This document shows, piece after piece, positions 1 to 10,851 of a DNA stretch of 64,000 nucleotides. The number at the start of each line of letters is the position of its first letter. Within the stretch, counting starts at the first letter, position 1. The DNA is from Hybos culiciformis (lineage: Eukaryota > Arthropoda > Insecta > Diptera > Hybotidae), in the NCBI GenBank assembly GCA_964007475.1, contig OZ023273.1, positions 54,455,834 to 54,519,833 on the forward strand, read 5' to 3'. The position numbers and the translations under genes are program-made. The notes under the pieces are model-generated. The model worked only from the letters and a program-made list of their open reading frames with translations. It did not search any database and was not told where the DNA came from.

Positions 1-600
1 TTTATTTTCTTATTTTTTTTTTTATTTATTTTATTCAATTTAAACTCTTTCAGTAGAAATTATATGAAACTAAATGTCAATAATAGCAAACAATAACAAA
101 TAATTCTGGCGGTGTTACCATGTCTATATACTGACGCTTATGTACGCCTAGCAATTTTCTTTGAATTACCAACATATAATAAAGCAATGTATAGTAGTTA
201 TTTGTACACAAATAACTGACGCTGTTATCAGCTTTACGTAAACTGACATTTATGTACAACCAGTAACCGTTTGAAGGGAAAGATTACCGTAATTAGTCGC
301 TTACACTCAAAAATTGGATAGGTTGCAAGGTCAAATATTTGTTTCGACTTAGAACATAGTTCAATATCCGACACAAAAGTCGGTAATTTAAATTGGTCTT
401 TTCAGCTGACCTTAAAACTGGCGGCCGGAACAAACTCCTGTTTATTGGTGTTCAGGTTGGTTTCAAAACTAACAAACAAGTCGGAGGCCAAAAATATGTT
501 AACTATGAGTGAACTTGTAGGCCGGTTCAGTAATCGACGCCCATGCCAGTACAAATACTTGACATTTTTTTGCGAACTGGCGCGATGGTATATTGGGAAT
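1..600. other. AT-rich intergenic sequence
   Basis: No coding region, RNA gene or clear repeat structure was recognised. The short open frame on the minus strand near 77-259 has no recognisable domain and is most likely chance. Confidence 0.5.
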
Positions 601-768
601 ACATGTTAATCAAATTTGTTGTACAGCTCGTTGTGTATACACACAAACACATAGACACTCGTCAATATTATATCACTCGACCTTCGGTCTCGTGATATAA
701 ATATGACTCGCGTCTATGTGTTTGTGTGTATACACAACTTGCAAGAATAACAAATTTTCATAACATGT
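601..768. repeat. foldback palindrome 1
   Basis: An imperfect palindrome of about 168 bp. Its outer ends read ACATGTT and AACATGT. The arms contain GTGTATACACACAAACACAT on the left and its complement on the right, and the centre is GACC-TTCG-GGTC flanked by TATCACTCG / CTCGTGATA. Related hairpins occur at about 1022-1162, 58885-59040 and 63855-64000, so this is a dispersed repeat family. No coding capacity is seen. It is probably the end of a foldback-type DNA element (inference). Confidence 0.8.
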
Positions 769-1021
769 ATTGTAATCTACTATTAATGTGCATGTGATCG
801 GTAAGTTGTATTTACAATCGTAAATTTAGCTCTGTAAATGGTGTATTACATGCGTCAATACACATGTAATTATTTAATTAAGTAAATTTTATTTACATTC
901 TCCGTATTAAGTAAATTTTATTTACTTACTTCATTTTGAATTTTTGTTTATTTTTTGCATTGCAAATGTATTGATTGCAACTACCTCTCACATGCACATT
1001 AAAACAGTATACAAAACATGT
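769..1021. repeat. inverted arms between two foldback hairpins
   Basis: The stretch after the first hairpin (TAATGTGCATGTG near 785) is matched in inverted orientation by CACATGCACATTA near 989-1001. The two hairpins at 601-768 and 1022-1162 are therefore joined by an inverted-repeat stem with an AT-rich centre. The same arm sequence recurs beside the hairpins at 59 kb and 63.8 kb. Read together, 601-1162 looks like a small non-autonomous member of the family that forms the large foldback at the right end of the window. Confidence 0.6.
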
Positions 1022-1162
1022 TTGTTATACACGTCGTTGTGTATATACACATAAACACATAGACACTTGTCAATATTATATCAATCGACCTAATGGTCTC
1101 GTGATATAAGTATTGACTCGTGTCTATGTGTTTTTGTGTACACACAACTCGTTGTAATAACA
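1022..1162. repeat. foldback palindrome 2
   Basis: Second member of the hairpin family. The left arm includes ACATAGACACTTGTCAATAT and the right arm includes ATTGACTCGTGTCTATGTGT. The arms are almost complementary around a GACC...GGTC tip. It lies in inverted relation to palindrome 1, which suggests that the two mark opposite ends of one short element. Confidence 0.75.
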
Positions 1163-1947
1163 AATTTTCTTGTAATCTACTACTACATAACTTTCTTAAT
1201 ATTTCTTGTTATTTTATCACTTGTTTATCTTCCCAAAGTAAATTTCTTTTATAGTAAATTTCAAATTAAAATTAAAACCACATGGGTTAAATTTAAATTC
1301 AATTTTTGATTCAAATTTCAATTCAAAAGTATACTTTCTTAATTAGCACATTATATAAATGTAGGTTAAATTTAAAATTGATTTTTCTCTATTTGTGTTA
1401 TATCCGTCTGTTGTATCTGTTTAATAAAGTGTTTTTTAAATAAAAACGTTTTGTATAATAATTATATATAAACACATGATTTTTATAAACATTATTTGTA
1501 CATAGAAATACATTTTGTAGCTCATATTATTTTTTATGACTACTTTTTATTACTTAATGCACTTATATCCTAATGTGTGACAATGAATAATCACTAGAAA
1601 AATTTGTAAAGAACAAGAGTTTGCAATTTTATTTGGTAAAATTTTAGTTTTTGTATACAATTTTGAAATATTCCGTATTTCGTAAATTCCATACAAAATT
1701 CAATTAATGTGAACACGATATAAATATTTTGAAAAATATTTTTTTTCCGTGTTATAGAAATTTATTTTTTTTAACTTATAAAATTAACCTAATCTTGATC
1801 ATAATTTAATTTTTAAAAACACATGCTATAGGAATTAAAAAAAAAAGGTAAACATTGGCACACATTGCAATTTTCATTTTCCAAACAAAAATACGGAAAG
1901 AAATGAAGTAAATCTTTGAAGCGAGTTTTCCAAACTAAACAGAGTAA
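1163..1947. other. AT-rich sequence, nothing recognised
   Basis: Low-complexity A/T-rich sequence with no supported ORF, RNA or repeat unit seen. Confidence 0.4.
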
Positions 1948-1951
1948 TTAT

Positions 1952-2896
1952 GGGTAGTTCCACGGAAACAGGCGGAAAACTAAATAAAAAATGTAAAAAA
2001 AAAAAAGAAGTTATTTTTTAGACTTAAATCAGTATTTGTTAGATGCTTCAGATAATTTCGAACTTATTCTCAAAGGGAACACCGCATTTTTCAAATTTTT
2101 CGATTTTTCAAAGAATTTGTACCGAAAAGTCATTCCCGTGTACGCAAACGAACCACGGGAATGACACCCACAGTAATGACAAAAAAGCTGTTTTTCCTTA
2201 ATTTATTGGAAAAATTTAGAAATATTTAAAATTCTTAATCAATTAAATTAAAAAAAAAAAAACAGAGAAATCTAAATAAAATTGATTAAAACATTTTTTT
2301 AATATTTCAATTAAAAAAACACTTACCACGGTAATGACAAAATAGGTGTGAATTATAAAAAATTTTGAAATAACTGTTCACTACCGGTTTATTTTACTCG
2401 ATTTAAATATCACAACTAATAATATCAAGAAAAAATATATTTACTTAGCCAACTGACATCGGGATTTTAAATTATATTAATTGTATTAATTTTTTTTTCA
2501 CGTAATTCACAAAAGGTTTGCAACTCTTATTGACACGGTAATACTAATAAAATAATAAAAAAAACCAATTAGAACCGTATTTTCTCAACTTTTTTTAAAT
2601 TTTAGAGAGCCTTTCATATATTATTTTTTTAATAATAAAATTTGTGAAGTATTTATTGAACATTAAAATAACGAATTTTAGTTTTGAATACGAAAAATTA
2701 CTTAGTAACAGCCACGGTAATGACAAAATCAGTCTTTATGCTGCAATTTTTGCTAATAACAGTAAATATTTACATATTTTTTTTATTTGTCCTAAATGGT
2801 AATATAAAGTATTTTCAAGATTGGAATTTTTAATATTTATACAGTTTGCCCAAAAAAGTGTGGTAACATCGAATCGGCAGGTTTCCGGAACTACCC
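1952..2896. mobile_element. non-autonomous TIR element with repeated AATGACA motifs
   Basis: The left end GGGTAGTTCCACGGAAAC is matched by the right end GTTTCCGGAACTACCC in inverted orientation. TTAT is present immediately outside both ends (1948-1951 and 2897-2900) and is a candidate 4-bp target duplication. The interior has no ORF but repeats a motif of the form CACGGTAATGACA several times (about 2152-2185, 2325 and 2711), with an inverted CATTCCCGTG near 2131. This resembles a non-autonomous DNA transposon with subterminal protein-binding repeats. The superfamily is not assigned. Confidence 0.7.
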
Positions 2897-2900
2897 TTAT

Positions 2901-4730
2901 ACATTTTTATGCCCATAGTAGTTTTTACATAGTAGTTTTAGGTTTTTAGTTTCTGACGGATAGCAAGCAGTCTCCAACAAATTCACATGAAATGATATTT
3001 TTCGAAAATGTTCTGCGCATTCTGTGTTTTAAAAATAGGAATGCAAAATTTGCCTATTTCTTTCCAGTTCGACTCGTTTGGTGTATTCGTGTATTATTTG
3101 ATCAAATCAAAAGAATTTGTTTTTAATATTTGATTTCTTATGAATGATATTACATTATGCCACAAATTCAATTCCTGTAGCGACTTACTATTAACATATT
3201 AAAAAAAATCTACATTAATTCTTTATGTTTTACCAATACTTAATCATCATAAATAAATGTTATTCATAATTTTTAGCAACAGTTGTTATTTTCAATTTTA
3301 CGATATTTAAAATCAAAAATTATTCAAAAAATTTTGAGGATATGTTTTTTTAAATAATATATTAAAGAACATTTAACACATTAAGCATCAATTATCATAT
3401 ACGTAAACATATTTAAAAACATTGAGGTTATATTAATAACGACTCTACTTCTGTAACCTAAAACACTTTATGATAAAATATATTATTCAGACTAAAAATG
3501 TAGGTAGCTGAGAAAGCTGTATAAATTGGTCTTGGTACTTATTTAGAAACATTGAGAAAAAAATTCATTTTATGGTAATTTAAAAATTAAATTCGGCGCT
3601 ATGAAGTGGGATATAATGAATTAGGATATAATCAACTTTACTAGAATATCAAAATGAACTATAGGATATAAAAAAATGAACAATTTTTCAAAACTGCGAA
3701 CTAAAAATAGATTATGAACTATTATAAAAAAAAAAATGAACGAGAATATAAAAAAAGAACTAGAACTAGAATAAAATTTATTTGTATAGATTTTTCTTTT
3801 CAATTTATTATATTTTTTGAATTTTTTTGTAAAAACCTGTATTGGGCCATGTCGTGTTCGTATATACTTAGAGGTTGCATTGGTATTTAAATTAATAAAT
3901 AAATAAATATGTACATAATGTATATAATGTTTATAATGTTATATTTTTTCCGAATATAATGTATATAATGTTATATTTTTTCTGAATATGAAAAAAAAAT
4001 TCTTATTATGGAAATGGTAATAATGTTTCATAATAAGAATAACAAGCATTTTAATTTCCATATATTCATCCTTTTTGTGAAGAATTATTAATTTTGTTTA
4101 CTGGTGGAAATAATTTATTGCTGCAATAAACTGAAAATAAAATGTGTAAGTAAATGGATGTGGCGCCAAGATGTGTACAAGAAAAAAATTTCTATTGCCA
4201 AAATCTCAAAAATATCACCAAAAAGTGACAAAATTAATCTCATTTCAGATCCAAATCTTTTACAACATTGAAGGCATAATTTCCAATTGGCATAATTAAG
4301 TCCACTTCGAATATTTGCAATGGTAATAAATTTGACCGTTATTAACATTCCTAGGTTGAATAAAATCGAAAATGTAATTCACACAATTGCACAAACAAAT
4401 TTTGATTAAACATTTGATTTTGGTTTAGGCTTAGTATGCTGACACAAAAAAAGTAGTACGCTGTGGAAAAAAAATGAGATTTTTCATATAAATTTTTGCT
4501 GCTGAAAAATGTTTGAAAAATTTTTTTTTTAGTTTATTCTTTGTAGTACGCTGATAAAAAAAAAATTGTTTACTGGGTGACAAAAAATCTATTTTGCAGC
4601 TGCTTTTTGCAAATATTTTTCTACCCAAGAAGATAAATGATTGCAAAAACTTGACATTACAAAAAAATATGTGTGAGCCTCATCCTCATAAGCTCACGAA
4701 AGAAGTTTAACTTCTTTATTTACTTGCAAA
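2901..4730. other. AT-rich intergenic sequence with minor tandem duplication
   Basis: No gene recognised. Around 3900-3995 a short block containing ATAATGTATATAATGTTATA followed by TTTTTT(C)CGAATAT is repeated once. Stretches at 3600-3780 and 4430-4640 are A/T-rich low-complexity sequence, and the open frames across them show no domain. Confidence 0.4.
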
Positions 4731-4775
4731 TATTTATTTGGCTACGGACTCTGGAAGAGGGGGCTAAATTTTTTC

Positions 4776-5935
4776 TTACGAAATTTGTGTGTAATCATTT
4801 ATTCTTTTTTACGTACCAAATTTGAATGAAATCGGACGAACTTTAGAAGTCCCTGGGTAGGATCAATCAATATTTTGTTACAAAATGTATGTGTTTAATC
4901 GTTTCCTCTTTTTATTTACCAAATTTGAATAAAATCATACGAACTTTAGAAGTCCGCCCTAGGGAATGCAAAACCGATTTTTTGGATCCCGGAAATCCGG
5001 AAATGCGCCTGTTTTCAAATTTCAAAAAATTCGGAATTCAAAATGCTAAATTCCGAATTTTTGAATTTGGTGGAACTTTTCCTGGCGGGAATTTTGACCA
5101 ATTGTTTATTTTTTTTTATTATTTAGGCATAAAGCATTAAAATTCACAAAAATTGAAATCTAAGTAGCTATCGCAAGTCTGCAAATACGTAAAACTTTTT
5201 TTCACATTAATCAACATTAACAAAATAACTTGGAGTTCAGTGATTTATTTGGAATTCGAAGTGAAATTAAATTTTGAGATCAAGGGGGGCCCCCCGAGGA
5301 ACACTTTTGGAAAATCTCTAATTTAACTTATTAACAATGCTGCAGGAACATTTTCAATAAAAATTCGATTAAAACTCAATGTTAAAACATTGGATACTTT
5401 GTGTTTCAAATTTTTATTTTTCCATTCAGTTTATTCACTTTCGGTTTATTGAAAAGTATAAAATTTTATTTTAATAAAAAATATTTCATAATTTAATTTG
5501 TTAGAATGTTTTGAACTAAATAAACTAATATTTATGTTAAAGAATAATTTAATTTAATTTTTTAATATATTTTAATTTTTATATGAAATTCCGGAATAAA
5601 CCGAAATCCGGATTTCATTTCAAGACAATTCCAAAAATCCGGAATTAAATTTTTATTAAAAAATGCATTCCCTAGTCCGCCCCCCGTGGTGGTCTCTGGT
5701 ACGATCAATCAATTTTTTGTTACGAAATTTACGTGTTTAATCGTTTCTTTTTTTATTTACCAAATTTGAATGAAATTCTTTGTTACGAAATTTGTGTGTA
5801 ATCATTTCCTCTTTTTACGTACCAAATTTGAATGAAATCGGAAATAAATTTTTTGTTACGAAATTTGGGTGTAATCAGTTCCTCTCTTTACATACCAAAT
5901 TTGAATGAAATCGGACGAACTTTTCGCGGTTACGA
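4776..5935. repeat. degenerate ~65-95 bp repeat field, interrupted by a MITE
   Basis: A unit containing TGTTACGAAATTTGTGTGTA, then TTTACGTACCAAATTTGAAT and GAAATCGGACGAAC recurs about five times (from about 4776, 4872, 5713, 5780 and 5850). The block is split by the hAT-type MITE at 4960-5674. It carries no coding sequence; it may be the tail of an old retroelement or a satellite-like block (inference). Confidence 0.6.
4960..5674. mobile_element. hAT-type MITE with 8-bp target-site duplication
   Basis: The element begins TAGGGAATGCA and ends TGCATTCCCTA, a perfect inverted pair. It is flanked by GTCCGCCC on both sides (4952-4959 and 5675-5682), an 8-bp duplication as expected for the hAT superfamily. 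The 715-bp interior is A/T rich with CCGGAAATCCGGAAAT-like blocks and has no transposase. The short open frame that runs into it at 4889-5140 is incidental. Target duplication and TIR are read directly; the hAT assignment is from the 8-bp duplication. Confidence 0.85.
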
Positions 5936-6574
5936 CAAAATGAAGCATAAGACATTTTTCGCGGTAAGACACTTATAATTATGACAAAAAAACCTTTCGC
6001 GGTTATACCTATAATCTAGCCTTGTTTTTCTTAGTGTGTCTGATCTGATGTTTTGCTTAATTTATTTGTACATTCATAATCCATGATGGACTTATTATTA
6101 TTCCATACATATTATATAAATATATTTTATTATAACCTCTCCTTATTTTAATATCTTCAATTCTAAATGTGAAAAATTTTTTACAGCAACATCAACATTA
6201 TAAGTTTAAAAAAAGTTTGTATTTTAAAATCATATTAAATCAATCTACCTAATGTAACGGTACAAAATATCGTATGATTTTCATACCCTTTTTTGAATTG
6301 ACATTCTTTTTGTTAAGAAATAATTTTAGAATTTTACATTTTGAATTAAATAAAAATCAGTCTTAACAGAACTTCAAACTAAAAGCATTGTTTTATTTTA
6401 CGATAAATAAATCATCATCATAATATCAAAAGGCATATCATTTTGGTAAGAAGTTCACGTTGGACTCAACAATGGTCTCGAATAGACCATACATATAAAA
6501 TGTATTCAAAGTTCAAATTTCACATAAAATCCCATTGACATCAGCATTAAGGTGTAATTTATAAGAAAATCCTG
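5936..6574. other. AT-rich sequence before the gap
   Basis: No recognisable gene or element. Confidence 0.4.
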
Positions 6575-6774
6575 NNNNNNNNNNNNNNNNNNNNNNNNNN
6601 NNNNNNNNNNNNNNNNNNNNNNNNNNNNNNNNNNNNNNNNNNNNNNNNNNNNNNNNNNNNNNNNNNNNNNNNNNNNNNNNNNNNNNNNNNNNNNNNNNNN
6701 NNNNNNNNNNNNNNNNNNNNNNNNNNNNNNNNNNNNNNNNNNNNNNNNNNNNNNNNNNNNNNNNNNNNNNNNNN
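6575..6774. other. 200-base run of N (assembly gap)
   Basis: Exactly 200 N, which looks like a placeholder of conventional size. It sits directly against the first PLE unit, so the true left edge of that array is unknown. Open frames called across it have no meaning. Confidence 0.98.
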
Positions 6775-6830
6775 CACATTAGTTCTTAAAATGAATTTAA
6801 CGTTTCGATGTTTGGTTTACATCCTCATCA
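6775..6830 (-). repeat. inverted, truncated hammerhead-region fragment at PLE array edge
   Basis: The reverse complement matches the PLE ribozyme region from within its CTGATGA core to the distal TAATGTG of stem I. It ends one base short of the core C at 6830/6831 and then joins the direct PLE unit at 6831. The array therefore opens with a head-to-head copy of its own ribozyme region, continuing into the N gap. Inverted terminal fragments are known for PLEs; the exact break inside the ribozyme core is read directly here. Confidence 0.85.
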
Positions 6831-7074
6831 TAATTAAAAACAAAAAATAATTTTTAGTAATAATACATAACATAATAAAATCAATTTAATTTCTTATAAA
6901 ATTTACTATTTTGTTGATAGCATATAAAATATAAAAAAATCTTTTTGTATTAGATGTAGTTTAAATAAGGAATTTTAATTTTTTGAAAAAAACACAAAAC
7001 AATCAAATTAGATATTATAGAAAAATATTGTCAAATTTTAAATTAATTAATTTTTACAGAAAAATAAATGAAAA

Positions 7075-7143
7075 ACATTAAAGATTTCTGATGAGGATGT
7101 AAACCAAACATCGAAACGTTAAATTCATTTTAAGAACTAATGT
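7075..7143 (+). ncRNA. type I hammerhead-like ribozyme, PLE unit 1
   Basis: Core CTGATGA (7088-7094) and GAAAC (7113-7117) flank helix II GATGT/ACATC (7096-7100 with 7108-7112). Stem I pairs ATTT (7084-7087) with AAAT (7121-7124) and, beyond an internal loop, ACATTA (7075-7080) with TAATGT (7138-7143). Helix III is only the self-complementary ACGT, and the predicted cleavage is after GTT at 7120. One extra G (7095) lies between CTGATGA and helix II, a departure from the consensus. PLE terminal repeats are known to carry short-stem-III hammerheads thought to act as dimers. Activity is inferred, not shown. Confidence 0.8.
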
Positions 7144-7264
7144 GAATTAAGAATAAATTCTTATATAAAAAAATAAAAAATACTTGTCTGATTTAATTGG
7201 TCGAAAATTTACAAAACATTAACAAATAACACAGACGTTAAAAAAATAACAAAATAATTTGGAC

Positions 7265-9799
7265 ATGAGACCAGAAATGATGTCGAATTTTAACCAATAT
7301 AGAGAGTTTTTCAATTTTATTAAAAATATGTACAACGATAATATAAGCCATACATTAAAATGTTGGATTAATTATGCAAAGAAATACAAAAAAATTTCAA
7401 TTCACATAGATTTTTTAACACAATGCCGGAAAGCTGATCTAATACCAAAACATATAAATAATATAGAAAATTCATTCAAACACATTGTTTTAAAAGATAA
7501 CAAAATTAAACGAAAACTTAATAATAAACTTGAAGCCTTAAAGAAAAATTTATTAAATTTTGAAATCAAGGATTTCCATTTTCAATTAAAAGGGCTGGCT
7601 TCACAATTAAACGACTTTGAGTTAGAATTTAGTAGAATTTTGCCTGATAACCTTTTAGAAAGGTTTTATGTTAGTCAGAGGATATCATTGGAGAGGATCT
7701 ACAGGGCGGAGGTTGACAAGAAAAATAAAAAGTATAATTTGCTGTTTGCTTCAAAATATAAATATAACAACGAAGAAATTCGTAATTCATGGTTTGTAAA
7801 TTTAACAAATAATGATGTTCCGCTTGAGGTGGTAGATGTTGTTTCTCTAGGCAATAAATTTAATCTCCCTAACAAAAATTTAAAATTACACGAAAAAATC
7901 GAATTTATCAAAAATATTGAGTCGTCCCTTCCAAAATTTCCTAAGAATGACCGCGACAATATAAGACTACAAACTATAAACATTATTAACAATCAAGGAA
8001 AAAACAATAAAAAATTTAAACATAAAAATCACTTTGAACAAGAATTAAATAAAAACATAAAAATTACTAACAATTTCATTAAAAACAATCCTAATATCAT
8101 GTTCACAACGGCTGATAAAGGTAATGTAACAGTTGCTGTTAAAAAATCAGAGTATGTCTCTAAAGTTTTAGATAATCTTGCAGATACTAACAATTACAAA
8201 TCTGTAACCAAAAACCCGATTAATCACATTGTTAATGAAACGAAAAATTTAATTAAGAAATGGAATAATAAAAAATACATTACTGAAATAGAGTTCAAAA
8301 ACTTATTTATTACATCTGCAAATCTTCCGCGTGCTTACGGCTTACCCAAAATTCACAAAGAAAACACACCATATAGACTAATTGTTTCATCTGTAGGTAG
8401 CCCAATCCATATTCTTGCAAGTTTTTTACAAAAAATATTAATCAATGGTTTAAAGGAAGAAAATTTTTCAGTTAAGAACAGCTATGAATTCGTAAAAACA
8501 ATAAACAATACTTATGTTCCTGATGACCATGTAATGATTTCTTTAGATGTTACTTCCTTATTCACCAGTATACCCAATTCATTAGTTATAAGTAGTATCG
8601 AGACTAGATGGAACCTTATATCAGAACATTGCAAAATTCCATGGAATGAAATGCGAACAGCTATAAATATTATATTAAATTCTACTTACTTCCAATTTAA
8701 TGACAAATATTATCATCAGACAGATGGATCGCCTATGGGCTCACCCCTTTCTCCTATTTTTGCCGAATTCGTAATGCGCGATTTGGAGAAATGCTCTCTT
8801 AATAGTTTGAGTTTTAAACCACTAATATACAATAGATATGTTGATGACATCTTCTGTATTTTACCAAAATCCGAGGTCAAAAACATCTTAAATACATTCA
8901 GTTCCTTTCACCCAAAAATAAAATTTACATATGAAACTGAAGAAAATAATAAAATTCATTTTTTAGACGTTTCAATAATAAAGAATCACAACAAATTAGA
9001 AACTAATTGGTATAGAAAACCAACATATTCGGGACGTTTATTACATTTCCATTCTAACCATCCAATTACTCAAAAGAAAGCAATAATCTACAATTTAGTT
9101 GATAAGGCAATATTATTGTCAAATAAAAGGTTCCATTTTGACAACTTAAATATCATCAAAAGAATTTTACGTACAAATTTTTACCCTGACAATTTCATAA
9201 AAAAATTTATTTGCATTAGACAACAACATTTGAAAAACAAACAAAATTTTATAAATAACAATTTGCCTATTAATATAAACAACACTACCAGCTTAAGTAA
9301 TAATACTGATAGCAATAATTGTAACATTCCAAAAATTGTCACTTTACCATTTCATAATACTATGTCAAAATCTTTTTCAAAAATTTTCAAACAAAAAAAA
9401 GCTAAATTGGTTCATACAATTCAAAATAAATTGCAATTTGTTAATAAAGGCAAAGACAAAATATGTAATATTAACAAACACAATGTAGTATATAAAATCA
9501 ATTGTAAAGACTGTAATTCGTGTTATGTGGGACAAACAAAAAGATCTTTGGAGACTAGAATTAAGGAACATAAAAACAACATTAAGCTACCGGTTGAACG
9601 TCATAGTGTGATTACAAACCATAGAATGGAACACGACCATAATTTTGATTTTGACTTTCCAATAATTTTGGATAGTGAAAAAAATTATTATAAAAGAAAC
9701 ATTTCAGAGATGTTGTATATAAAGAGTTGCAACAATACTATTAATGCACAAATTGACACAGAAAAACTGAACAATATGTATAACATTGTTTTAAGTTAA
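7265..9799 (+). CDS. PLE reverse transcriptase with C-terminal GIY-YIG endonuclease, copy 1
   Basis: Single intact ORF of about 844 aa for target-primed retrotransposition. The first ATG is at 7265; an in-frame stop lies just upstream (7247-7249). Seen in order, numbered from the TTG at 7259: ADKGNVTVA (about residue 287), LPKIHKENTPYR, catalytic LDVTSLFTSIP (D about 430), GSPMGSPLSPIFAE, YVDD (about 527), FLDVSI and YRKPTYSGRL. An Asn-rich linker follows, then a GIY-YIG nuclease with VVY (about 743), CYVGQT, RSLETRIKEH, a Cys/His cluster and a downstream SEMLYI glutamate. This RT plus GIY-YIG arrangement is diagnostic of endonuclease-bearing Penelope-like elements. No frameshift or premature stop is present. 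The ribozyme motif lies about 120 bp upstream. Confidence 0.95.
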   Translation: MRPEMMSNFNQYREFFNFIKNMYNDNISHTLKCWINYAKKYKKISIHIDFLTQCRKADLIPKHINNIENSFKHIVLKDNKIKRKLNNKLEALKKNLLNFEIKDFHFQLKGLASQLNDFELEFSRILPDNLLERFYVSQRISLERIYRAEVDKKNKKYNLLFASKYKYNNEEIRNSWFVNLTNNDVPLEVVDVVSLGNKFNLPNKNLKLHEKIEFIKNIESSLPKFPKNDRDNIRLQTINIINNQGKNNKKFKHKNHFEQELNKNIKITNNFIKNNPNIMFTTADKGNVTVAVKKSEYVSKVLDNLADTNNYKSVTKNPINHIVNETKNLIKKWNNKKYITEIEFKNLFITSANLPRAYGLPKIHKENTPYRLIVSSVGSPIHILASFLQKILINGLKEENFSVKNSYEFVKTINNTYVPDDHVMISLDVTSLFTSIPNSLVISSIETRWNLISEHCKIPWNEMRTAINIILNSTYFQFNDKYYHQTDGSPMGSPLSPIFAEFVMRDLEKCSLNSLSFKPLIYNRYVDDIFCILPKSEVKNILNTFSSFHPKIKFTYETEENNKIHFLDVSIIKNHNKLETNWYRKPTYSGRLLHFHSNHPITQKKAIIYNLVDKAILLSNKRFHFDNLNIIKRILRTNFYPDNFIKKFICIRQQHLKNKQNFINNNLPININNTTSLSNNTDSNNCNIPKIVTLPFHNTMSKSFSKIFKQKKAKLVHTIQNKLQFVNKGKDKICNINKHNVVYKINCKDCNSCYVGQTKRSLETRIKEHKNNIKLPVERHSVITNHRMEHDHNFDFDFPIILDSEKNYYKRNISEMLYIKSCNNTINAQIDTEKLNNMYNIVLS

Positions 9800-10417
9800 A
9801 AACATTTTATCCCTGTTTAAATTTCAAGTTCTTTTAAAGTATTTTGTTTTTTGTTAGATTAATTAAAATAACAAACCTTGTTTGAATTTTATATATAATT
9901 ATTAATATAATAGTCTTTTTACTTATGTTTCAAAATTCATTAAAAATTTTTGATGTCAATGACCTATTAAAATTAAAAGATCGGTTTAGAAAAATTTTAT
10001 TAATAGAATTTCTAATTTTTGATAAAATCTGTAATTTTTTAGTTTTTTTGTTTTCGGTTTTTGATTTCAAATAAAACATTGTTTACAATGATTTTGGAAA
10101 AGAAAAAATTTTTTATACCTGCTAAAAATTGAGGGAATCGAAAAAAATGTTTTTTGCCTTTTTAAGTTAATTAAAAAAGTGTCTCCTAACATTAAGTATC
10201 AAAAGATGCAATAATAATAAAAAGTTTGATAAAATAATGTCATAAATTAACATTTATTTGAATTTTGAAGTTTTTGTTTGTTAAATCTCTTTTTATTTGC
10301 AACTTTTTTTATAATTGATGAAGAAATTCTACCATAATTTTTCAAAAAAAATGTAGTAGAATTATCGGATATTTCCACGAAAATAGATAAATTGAGGTAT
10401 GTGATTAAGTTTTCGTT
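9800..10417 (+). other. PLE 3' region and unit junction
   Basis: About 620 bp of A/T-rich sequence after the stop codon, with no ORF. It is present in the same form in all three units and runs directly into the next unit's leader at 10418, so any readthrough RNA would contain consecutive ribozymes. Confidence 0.7.
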
Positions 10418-10661
10418 TAATTAAAAACAAAAAATAATTTTTAGTAATAATACATAACATAATAAAATCAATTTAATTTCTTATAAAATTTACTATTTTG
10501 TTGATAGCATATAAAATATAAAAAAATCTTTTTGTATTAGATGTAGTTTAAATAAGGAATTTTAATTTTTTGAAAAAAACACAAAACAATCAAATTAGAT
10601 ATTATAGAAAAATATTGTCAAATTTTAAATTAATTAATTTTTACAGAAAAATAAATGAAAA

Positions 10662-10730
10662 ACATTAAAGATTTCTGATGAGGATGTAAACCAAACATCG
10701 AAACGTTAAATTCATTTTAAGAACTAATGT
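10662..10730 (+). ncRNA. type I hammerhead-like ribozyme, PLE unit 2
   Basis: Identical in sequence to the unit 1 motif at the same offset: CTGATGA and GAAAC core, GATGT/ACATC helix II, ACGT helix III and ACATTA/TAATGT distal stem I. With the unit 3 motif 3587 bp downstream it would release unit-length RNA if both cleave. Confidence 0.8.
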
Positions 10731-10851
10731 GAATTAAGAATAAATTCTTATATAAAAAAATAAAAAATACTTGTCTGATTTAATTGGTCGAAAATTTACA
10801 AAACATTAACAAATAACACAGACGTTAAAAAAATAACAAAATAATTTGGAC

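Larger units (their letters stand above)
6831..10417 (+). mobile_element. Penelope-like retroelement, tandem unit 1
   Basis: First full 3587-bp unit of the head-to-tail array. Order: leader of about 240 bp, hammerhead-like motif (7075-7143), RT/GIY-YIG ORF (7265-9799), and about 620 bp of A/T-rich 3' region. The next unit starts at 10418 with the same TAATTAAAAACAAAAAATAA, exactly 3587 bp on. Apart from one base in unit 2 and a Helitron-like insert in unit 3, I see no differences among units 1-3. Tandem copies with terminal 'pseudo-LTR' repeats are typical of PLEs. Confidence 0.9.

Noticed and set aside
601..768. Palindrome considered as a microRNA precursor
   Set aside because: The hairpin is far longer than a typical precursor and belongs to a dispersed repeat family.
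4889..5140. 83-codon + strand frame
   Set aside because: It runs from a degenerate repeat into a hAT MITE across its TIR, so it is chance.
6513..6779. Open frames across the run of N
   Set aside because: They are almost entirely unknown bases and have no meaning.
7699..7992. Minus-strand frames inside the PLE ORFs (repeated in each unit)
   Set aside because: They are shadows of the RT/GIY-YIG gene, with no domain of their own.
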